Positions 55,801-64,000 of a DNA stretch of 64,000 nt are shown here, piece after piece. The notes under the pieces are model-generated. The model was not told the DNA's origin, did no database searches, and was given only the letters and a program-made list of their open reading frames with translations. This DNA is from Caenorhabditis elegans (lineage: Eukaryota > Nematoda > Chromadorea > Rhabditida > Rhabditidae). Each line of letters opens with the position of its first letter. Within the stretch, counting starts at the first letter, position 1. The stretch covers positions 9,982,001-10,046,000 of the forward strand of contig NC_003284.9 of assembly GCF_000002985.6 (NCBI RefSeq). Direction: 5' to 3'. The position numbers were made by a program, and so were the translations under genes.

Positions 55801-58800
55801 TAAGTTCCTTTGAAGAATTGAACACAGACTTTTTGCGAACACGTAATCAAGTTGATTGACATTTGTCAACAACGTTCCAATACTTTAAATAATTGAGAAA
55901 AAATTTTTATTACCCTAAAGTAGTGTAGAAAATTATTTTACAATTTGTGTGGACCTCTTCTGTTATTTCAAAATAAATAATAATATTTTATCAAATAATT
56001 TTAGTCGGTCGCTAACTTCGTATGGATTACTTTTTCAAAAGTTAATTGTTTTCTAGTTTTAAAATTTGATTATATTTTTGTAATAATGCTATCAGTATTG
56101 CATCTGTTTTTTCTTAAGCATAAATAATTTCAAAATTACCAAAACAGATTAATCCTTACATTTAATACTTATTTTTGCAAATTACTGATCACTAAAAAAT
56201 TGGAAGTTTTGGCAGGAATGTAAACTTAATAATTTGAAAATTGAGCTGAGAAAAAAACCATATATATGTTTTGGGTTTAAAAATAAGAAAGAAAAACTGA
56301 GTTTTGTCTAAGAAGTTAAGTTTTCCAAAGGAGGAAACAAACGGAGAAAAATTATTTTTTGCTATTGTCATTTTTCTATTTCATTACCCGCACCTTCGAT
56401 CTCATCCATCTAGAATTGTTTTTTAACAAAAAGTTTTTCGTTCGCTTTTTCCTATTTTCCTACTCTGTATTCCTTTTTTGTTCCGTTACCTATTTTTCTT
56501 GAAATTCATTTTGTTCTTTATATTTTTCCAATTTGAGCGATCAGTGAGATCAGATTAATTGCATGTTTCAGTTATTTTTCTTACTGGGTTGTTTGTTTTC
56601 ATTCTTTTCAGCTTAATTGTAGGGTAACAAAGATTTTTGAATTGAAGTTTTTTTTTCTGAAAAGCTGACTAGTTATTGGCCACGGATTATATCACGTCTT
56701 GAAATAGTGTCTAATGCAAACTTTGTCTTCAATTTGAGATTAGCAACAGCAATCCTCTCACTTTTTTCTCTTTCCTATCATTCCTTGTCCCAAAAGAGCT
56801 GATCAAAAATTTTAGGAAGAAATGTCAAAAATATGTTTATTTGACCCTTGTTCCCAAATTTACATATAAATGGGTCTAGTTTTCTCACCTTATCCTGACT
56901 TAAGTACACATCATATCCGGCCACGTTTTCCTGTCGAATATGTGGTTCTAGCATCCATTGCAGTTTAACTGAATTCACATCGTGAGAGTAGATCACATCG
57001 ACTTTGTTAATTGGGTTGGTTTCCACTGAAAATCAACATTTTTCAGTGCTGTTTCTTCCACATTATCTGAGAATAGCTATCTTTGAAAGAATGGTTAATA
57101 AATGTTACTGTTAGTGAGTTTAAATTAAAATTGGAAACATTTGTAAATTATTTCTAAGTTTTTTATTCTTTAAACTCAAATTTTCGCGACATTCATACAC
57201 ATTGGCGTTGAACATTGTAAACATTTTTTCTGATGACATTTATCTTTAAAGTTCATTTTCATTAGTGTCATAATAGTTGTCATTCCGCAGATAAATCATC
57301 CGTTTACCAAATGTTTTCCTAGAAAACAAAACAAATAGGAGAGGACAATGTGTCGACTACTAAATACTTTGCATTTTCACATATATACTGGTGAAAAATG
57401 CAGATTTGTGATCTGCATCAGCCCTCATTTCTTTACTTCCATAACAGTTGTCGTTTTTTTTTGATTGTGCCCTTACCTCGTGGAGTTCGGAACCGGAACT
57501 GTCCGCTTTCAGTGACAATATTATTGGCCAGTGTTGTTTTAATTCGTAAAAGGTATTCAGTGTTGCTGAAAAAAAAGTTGGGTTGGTCTATTCCAATCAA
57601 AAGCTTCTTCCAAAATGGTATAATGACGTAATTGCCAGAAGCTATAATTTTTCATAAACAAAAAATCATTAAAATTCTAGAAAAATGCATACTCTTAATT
57701 TTTATATACACAGTTTTCAAATAAAAAAACGCTTCTTGAAACGTTTTAATAGCTTCAATTAATTATTTTTCACCCACTCACCCGCTGTGAATTTTCATGT
57801 TGGAAATACAAATTATTCCCCCTTTTCATTATATTCCACTTTTCTTGTTAATTAAATCACATGAATACGATTTTTCTTCCCGTCTGCACAGATATATAGA
57901 CGTGTTCAATATAAAAAGACGGAAACAAAGTGTTTTGTCGCGTATGAATTTTTAACTTCTTGCTTCCTTCTTCTTCTATTTGTTCCGTTTTTCTGTCCAT
58001 TCATTTCCCATACTTTTATGAATAGTAAAAATCAATGTTCTACTTTTTAACGCATTTACGTAGCAATTGGCAAGCTCAAAAATTTAATTAATGAGATGCA
58101 TATGTGGGTGCTGAAGTAAAAAGAATTGTGGTCCGTTCGAACCAGGAAACAACGAAAAAATTCTAAAATGTTTGTTTTTCGAAGCGTTTGTTATTCTCAT
58201 TCTTCCTTCTTCAGTAAAATTAGGCAGTGTTTGTCTGTTTCCAACATAGGCTCTAGGTCCAAAGTGTTAATGAAATTTTCCAACCTTTTCAAATGGTGCA
58301 GAGCTGCAGACGAGGATGCACCATGGAATTGAATTTTTTGCCAGTATCTACTGTTTCCCATTTCAGAATACTCCACATTGTATGCTGAAAATTAATATCA
58401 AAGCATTATTATATGTAGGTGTTAGTTGCATTAACTGTGATATTGAGGAAAGCCTTCAAGGTGATGAGCTAAATGAATATAACTTTTATGCTCGAGAATG
58501 ATTCACTTACCAACAATTTTGTTTTGCATTGTTGGCGGCACTTCCCATGTTAGATTGACAATGCCTTGAGTTGCAGTCCGGAAATGAGAGCTGATAATAA
58601 GATTTCCAATTTCGAAATAATCATCTTCTGAAATCCATCATATTTTATGGATTATTTTCACATTTCGTTGTTTTCAAGTTGCATTCAGATCTTCTAACTC
58701 GCGTTTCTAACTTTTCAGCCAACCCAAAATAAAAGTTCATTCAGCTGAACCACCCGGGCACATTTTCTGTCGAACAAGTTCATCGCTAGTTTTTTCACAC

Positions 58801-61800
58801 TGGCCTCTCTAAATGTTTTCAGCCAAACGTTTTGTATTTTGGGTTTATAAACACTTTTTTGAATGTTTGTTTATTAAAAAGTTACAAGTGATTTCTCAAA
58901 AATGGTTTAGAAGATAACTTTAAATGTTTAAACCATTTTTCAGTTTCCTAATACACTAACAATCTGCGCGTCCTTTAAATAGTTTCTCAACTTCAACACA
59001 TTGTGCACATCCGTCACCCTATATATTTTCGGCTATTCGAGAACAAATTCAAAAAAGACAAGCGTCTGACTTTGCAAAACCAATTTTCTCAAAATAATGG
59101 ATAATCGTGACAGAAACAAAGACGAAAATATTTGTGTTAAAACTTCAGTGAGAACCTTCAGTGAGGAGTAGTTTGAAATAAAATCATAACGAATCCGTGT
59201 GTGAAAAAAATATCGCGGAAATAGACAAATGTATTTTTTAAGATTGCTTATGCGGGATCATCTCTTTCGTAGACTGATAAAAAAACACATGCGATTAACG
59301 CAAGTAGTCTCGAGTGTGTCAATGTCGTTCATTTTTTCATCCAAAAAACTTTCACAACTTTTCTATCTTTATAGGTCTTGAAAATTTAATTGTTATGTGC
59401 TACTTTGTTAATATAATTCACTCCAGTCGACTCCAGTCAATCTACTCGGAATTATTTATTATAAGCATAAACGGTTTCTGTTAAAAAGCTATTTTGATAT
59501 CCATCTATTACAAACTTTTGTCTACATAGGTTTCTGCAAGAAAACTTCCAGCTGAACATTCAAATTATCCGCAAATTTCTTATTACATTTTGTTTCAATT
59601 TTTAATAGTACATGGTGAGCAGACAAATGCACTTTTCTTCAACAACAATTTCTTATTACACTATTTTTTCTCTGCATTTTCTTATTAGTCCCTAGACAGC
59701 TTTTGTTAAGTAACAGTTCGTCATCAAGACAACACAAGCGTTCCTTGTTAGAAACCATCTTATTTCAGTAGAATTGGTATGGATTATCCCCATGAACCGA
59801 CTCTTGATCTTTAATAACACATTTGTCGTCACGCGATGAGGGCTTTATTAGTTCACAGTTGTTTTTTTCCGGTCCATTTTTGTTTATTCGTACCTCTTGG
59901 CATAGTGATTTCCACGATAGATGCTGTACTCGAAATGGTGTCTTGGCTTGTCGCGCTTCTGATCGTCATCTCATATTTTTCACCGGCTATCATCTTTCCC
60001 AAAGTAAAGCTGGTTGCAGCAGTTTTAATCTGAAATTCAGAAAGATTTTTGACTTTTTGAAAAATGAATCAGTGTTTTATTATCTAAAAAGCCGGTGAAA
60101 ATAATAGATTTTAATCTGTGGCTGTGCAGTAACTTTTCTAGGTGTTAGTTATTGTCAAAAAATTAACAAAAGAAATTGAAATTTGTATGTATTTTGACAA
60201 TTTTTAAAGATTTTGTGGAGATTATTCAAAAACAAAAACAATTTTATTTGTTCTTGATCATAGATTTTTTGAAAATATTATGAGACGAAACAAGACAGAA
60301 AATTTTTAAAACGAAAAATTGTTCTCAGAATTTAACATTCACTAAATTAAATACCGTATATCCTCTATTAGTTTTGCACCTCTTTGCTCAACTTTGGCAA
60401 CTCATATCTCAGTAGTCGTTTGTTCTATAGAAGAGTTGTCAACTGATAAAATATTTGTTAGATGTTTTTCTATGGTATGTAATTTGTTAATTATTTATAT
60501 GTTTAAAACAAAATGAGATATGAGCTGTCAAAGTTGAGCAAAGGGGTGCAAAACGAATAGAGGATATACGGTACTCTAAAATATTTTAAATACACATTTT
60601 AATACTAAAAACATTTTTTTGCTTCTTTCAATGTTTGAATAGTGTTGAAAAGTGTAAATTTTAAACTTGAAAATAGTCACCTGTTGGTTTTGGAGAGTAC
60701 TTCCGGAAGACGTTGTTAGTTGTTTTACATTCACCAAATAATAAATATCTGTAATAATTTTTCTATTGTTTTTGGTCAAAAATTAAATCCGATTTTATCT
60801 TTGTTATTTTCAGAATATCCAACCTCGTGAATGTTTGTTTTAGTTCATTACTTTGTCACAAAAATGATTCTAGAACCTGGTCTTTGAAGTTGAAACTTAT
60901 TAAGTCTCGGTTAATGAAAATGCAGTAAATTTTCTGAGCAGAGTCATTAACTGTTTGCTCTCTAGTTCAACTATCCAGTAGTCTCTCAAAGTATATCGTC
61001 ACTTTACTTTTTTGAATGCCCAATTAAGCAATCGTTTGAGTGCATCTCTAATATCAGCCCCGACTTCAGAAACATTATCCAATTTCGCCTCCGTCCTGTT
61101 TTGCCCTCCTCTCTTTTTTCTGCTCCGTTTTTGCCACATTTAGCTTTCCACTCTTTGAATAATTCAGAAACTATCTATCTCACCACTGACGCTATCCGTT
61201 CTCTTTTGCTATTTTCATTTTACTAAAGAGGTAACTCCCTTGCACAGTTCACTATTTCTGAATTTTAGTTCATATTTTTCCTTTAAATACGAATAGACGA
61301 AAACTTGAGTAAAAGAGATACTTAGGAATTTGATCATATTTTCTTAATCTAGTTTTTTGTCTGGAGAAGGAACATCTATCAAGTCTTAAGTATTCTAAGT
61401 TAAATTTATTTTTCTTTCTTCTACAAAAATTTTGAATCAAAAGTATTAGATTCTATGAAAACATAGAAATATTATTGATTACTTCAAAAGTGAAAATATC
61501 AACAAAAAAACTAGGAGCCTATTTTGATTTTCTATACCTTTCCGACGTGCAATGAAGAACAATTTTAAAAATGTTGAAATTCTAGATAGAATTTGTGTAA
61601 AACCATTTTATTCTTTTCAAAGTAAATTTCCGTAAAAAACTGGACAAGTTTGCATTTCAATATCAAAATGTTAGCACATGTTCCAAGAAATGTTAATTAC
61701 TTTTATTTTCAAAAATTACTGACGTAGTTATCTAACGTATTAAGGATTTCGAACATTTTGCAAAATACTATATTTTTATGTCTATTTACATTTTTTCATG

Positions 61801-62872
61801 GTTTACAGCTTTTTTGTGTTTTTCTAATTCTGCCAAACTAATCAAGTGTTAGAGGCTAATACAAGTTTGTCTGAAATTTCCTAGAACCCATTTTAAGTTT
61901 GTTAATGCTTTCCCATCGAAGTAACATTTCCTAATGTTTTCCTAGAAAATCCTAACAAAATTGTTAACATTCTTGTGAACTACAAATCCATCTTCTGCTT
62001 AAAATTATTCTTATTGTTGTAAATTGTTCAGAAAGATTGAAAATGAAAAAGAACGCGTCAATATTGAACAGGGGTAGCTTTGGTTCACTTCACTTGGAAA
62101 TGCGAGACTTCCCTCGTTGTTCACGGGCAGGATATGTTTTTCCTTGAACCTTCATGAAGATTTCTAGTATGTGTATCTTTTTTTTGCTCCGCTGTTTTTG
62201 AAGCACTTGGAGGTCTTTATATAATTTAAAATTCAGCGTCGACACGGTTTTTCTTGGAAGAGACGTGTCTTTTTCGTCTTTCCATATTGTGCTTTTTTAC
62301 TCTCATCTGAAGTATTTTGTGGTGGGCGAGTGGGGAAACAGGAACTATCTCAGAGGTGAAAATTTTTTTGGATTTTTGGTCGCAAAGTATTTTCTTGTGC
62401 CTAGTCATTTAACCATGCTCGTTGGTTCATACACTTCACCGTTCTTACATTTTTAGGAGGAAATGAAAGAAAAGCTTCAATTTTCTCATATAATCTGAGT
62501 GTTCCCCCTAAAATATCCAGTTGGCTGGTTCTTCAATATTGAAAATCAAAGAGTCTTACGCTGTTTTCCTGGCATAGCAGGTTGCCATTTAAGTTGTACC
62601 GTTGTCGGATTCATTATATTAGCGGTAAAATGAAGAGGTGGCACGAGGGATCCCGGTGTATTCACAATCGGACCAGCCGGAGCAATCGGGGATTGCGCTG
62701 GAACCTGATGATGACCTTGAGAATGTTGTCCATGAGTTTGTGGTTGTACTGGGGTTTGTTGTTGGTGCGGATGGGGATGAACATGGTGATTTGCGTGGTG
62801 AGCAGGAGCGGGAGCTTGAACAATTGGCTGAGAAGGTGGCGGGGCGAGACGCTTTGGAGCAGATCGAACACT
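52836..62872 (-). CDS. Fibronectin type III repeat protein with His/Pro/Gln-rich linker (5' end not found)
   Basis: Exons read: 62560-62872, 60681-60748, 59894-60029, 58511-58627, 58285-58384, 57477-57565, 56889-57025, 55367-55532, 54393-54506, 54113-54192, 53934-54060, 53178-53311, 52836-52937. The first visible exon encodes a linker rich in His, Pro and Gln (HHVHPHPHQQQTPVQPQTHG). Four FNIII domains follow, each with the conserved Trp (LKWQP, LTWEVP, LQWMLEP, IRWTFP) and Tyr/Leu core (GEKYEMTIRSAT, NTEYLLRIKT, STIYFVRVNV, GVRYSVQIIP). After domain 4 comes a tail with four cysteines (VSCNPDEIKSGCAWDEICIN, GWC) ending ILNS. I see no transmembrane helix in these exons. The N terminus, where a signal peptide or Ig domains may lie, was not found before the window edge. 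It resembles ectodomains of DCC/neogenin-like or other Ig/FNIII adhesion proteins, but I cannot name it. Confidence 0.8.
54947..54996 (-). CDS. Alternative last exon of the FNIII gene, ending in NPF
   Basis: It can be spliced to the exon at 55367-55532 (phase 1: G+AT) through a TTACTTCCAG acceptor. It encodes DWSNTNPNADFNPFDD and a stop. This would end the protein after the third FNIII domain. The same donor also joins in frame to 54393, so the two 3' ends are alternatives. Asn-Pro-Phe is the motif bound by EH-domain endocytic proteins. Confidence 0.55.
60352..60573. repeat. TA-flanked inverted-repeat element, copy 2
   Basis: The left end is TACCGTATATCCTCTATTAG, followed by TTTTGCACCTCTTTGCTCAA. 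The right end is the inverse (TTGAGCAAAGGGGTGCAAAA, then AGAGGATATACGGTA). The arms pair over about 60 bp, including ACTTTGGCAACTCATATCTC against GAGATATGAGCTGTCAAAGT. TA on both sides. Same terminal sequence as 1316-1742. It lies in an intron of the FNIII gene and is non-coding. Confidence 0.85.
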
Positions 62873-64000
62873 CTGAATTTTTTATGTGAGATAATGAATG
62901 TGAAAGAATGAAGTTAATTTGGTTTTTAAAATTAGTCTCTGGTACAGTCACAGTGGCCAGAAATTCCCGGATCGCAGTAAGAATTTAGTATTGCAATTTT
63001 GTGAAAACTTCGGAACAGTACAACATTTTCAAGAGTAGACCCGTTGATTCTATTTTACACTGAGTGCTCAACTTTTGCTTAACATAATTATAAAATTTTC
63101 TAGTTTTTAGTTGTGAAAAAACTAGAGTGCGAAAAAGTTGGGATGTGCTTGAAAGAGTTTTCAATGATTTTCTCAGAACCTCTACTTCATTTTTGAAAAC
63201 TGATTGAAAACTGAACTTTGGGAAAATGAACTTGAACACGTAACATTTTGTTTTCAGATGCTTTTTTTATTTTTTTCACCGAAAAAATATTCCCATATTT
63301 TTTGAAACATGTTTTTTAAATTTCAGTCCAAATGAGCAACTTTATTTTAAAACTTTCATAATATATTTCATCAACTGTGAGTGTTTTTAAACGCCTGTAA
63401 TTACCTATTTTTATACTTTTTGAATTAAAAAAAATTAACCTTAAATTTAGTTTTTCAACGTCTTATTATAGTTATCAAAATAAAAAAATCAAAATAAATA
63501 AAAAATTATGTTGAACTACGTCAACAGCCTTCTCATTTCCTTTTTTCGTTCCACTCTAATGAATTTTTGACAATGTCTGTAAGACTGATATGATCCTTAA
63601 TTTTTCTGAGAATAGCTTTTAGTTCTATTCATTGAACTTTGCGTGTACATTTTCTTTTTTTCTGCTATTTCTTTTTCTCAAATCACATTGTTTTCATTAG
63701 TTTTTAAAACACATTTTAGTTTTTGGTTACTTTCCTAGAGGATATTTTGTTTTCTGCCTTCAAAGTTTTCTCTATATTTTCTTTTGAAATTGATAGTTTA
63801 TTTGTTCGTTGACAAAACGTTCCTAAAAAGACGAGAACGACTTTAAATGAATGTAGTACCTTACAAATTGCAGAACTATTTATTAGAATACTCCAAATTC
63901 TTGGCTTTTCTTTTTTTGGGTATATTTGTCTCGATACATATTTCCCTCTGTTTTTTGGCATATTGGTGAGTCTTGGTTTTATCTTGAACCAAAAATCTAT
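62873..64000. other. Right edge, probably FNIII gene intron
   Basis: AT-rich, with no clear FNIII or Ig exon. An open minus-strand stretch (63716-63961, starting MPKNRGKYVSRQIYPKKEKP) ends its first part at a possible donor near 63860, but has no homology I can see. Most likely intron. Confidence 0.4.

Noticed and set aside
62619..62951. Open frames of 83-110 residues on both strands around 62.6-62.9 kb
   Set aside because: Shadows of the FNIII gene's His/Pro/Gln-rich exon, whose correct frame reads into FNIII domain 1.

Overview
This window is nuclear DNA from a nematode, almost certainly Caenorhabditis (C. elegans or a close relative). It is AT-rich. Genes are cut by many short introns with GTAAGT-like donors and TTTTCAG acceptors, several starts lie just after a TTTTCAG that could be a trans-splice acceptor, and there are long mono-G/C runs. 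The protein set (GRK5-type receptor kinase, MKK4-type kinases, M13 peptidases) fits a worm chromosome. From memory grk-1 and mkk-4 are both X-linked in C. elegans, but this cannot be checked here. There is no bacterial-style operon, CRISPR array or complete autonomous transposon.

Layout, left to right. (1) 0.55-2.9 kb, minus: a four-transmembrane protein; a TA-flanked inverted-repeat element sits in one intron. (2) 4.2-7.9 kb, plus: a probable decayed membrane-protein fragment, a candidate secreted six-cysteine peptide (5.2-5.5 kb), a GC-rich island and a candidate two-exon 75-residue gene (7.3-7.9 kb). (3) 10.0-17.05 kb, minus: grk-1, 13 exons, 639 codons, complete from the RGS-homology domain through the kinase to the C-terminal tail. 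Its upstream side is an unusually GC-rich 0.8 kb block with a C15 tract. (4) 18.9-22.9 kb, plus: a 495-residue Ecdysoneless/SGT1-family protein. (5) 23.9-26.8 kb, minus: a secreted NELL-like protein (laminin-G/thrombospondin-N-like, two VWC, EGF). (6) 26.8-33.0 kb: mostly non-coding, with a G18 tract and one Cys-rich ORF. (7) 33.1-39.9 kb, minus: two tandem, diverged and shortened M13 (neprilysin-like) genes of 508 and 584 codons. Both keep HExxH but carry Asn where the family has Asp in the ExxxD motif. A tRNA-Arg(ACG) lies just 3' of the second. (8) 40-45.8 kb: long intergenic region. (9) 45.9-51.0 kb, plus: two tandem MKK4-like MAP kinase kinases with nearly identical exon structure. (10) 52.8 kb to past 62.9 kb, minus: a fibronectin type III repeat protein, cut by the right half as seen (its 5' end was not found), with two alternative 3' ends, one ending in an NPF motif.

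How they may work together: grk-1 desensitises GPCRs, and the MKK4-like kinases activate JNK/p38-type MAPKs. The NELL-like, FNIII and M13 proteins act outside the cell or on its surface. The genes are on mixed strands with kilobases between them, so I see no co-transcription. Exon coordinates below were read by hand; for the grk-1, Ecdysoneless, NELL, M13 and MKK genes the summed exon lengths are exact multiples of three with all junctions in frame.
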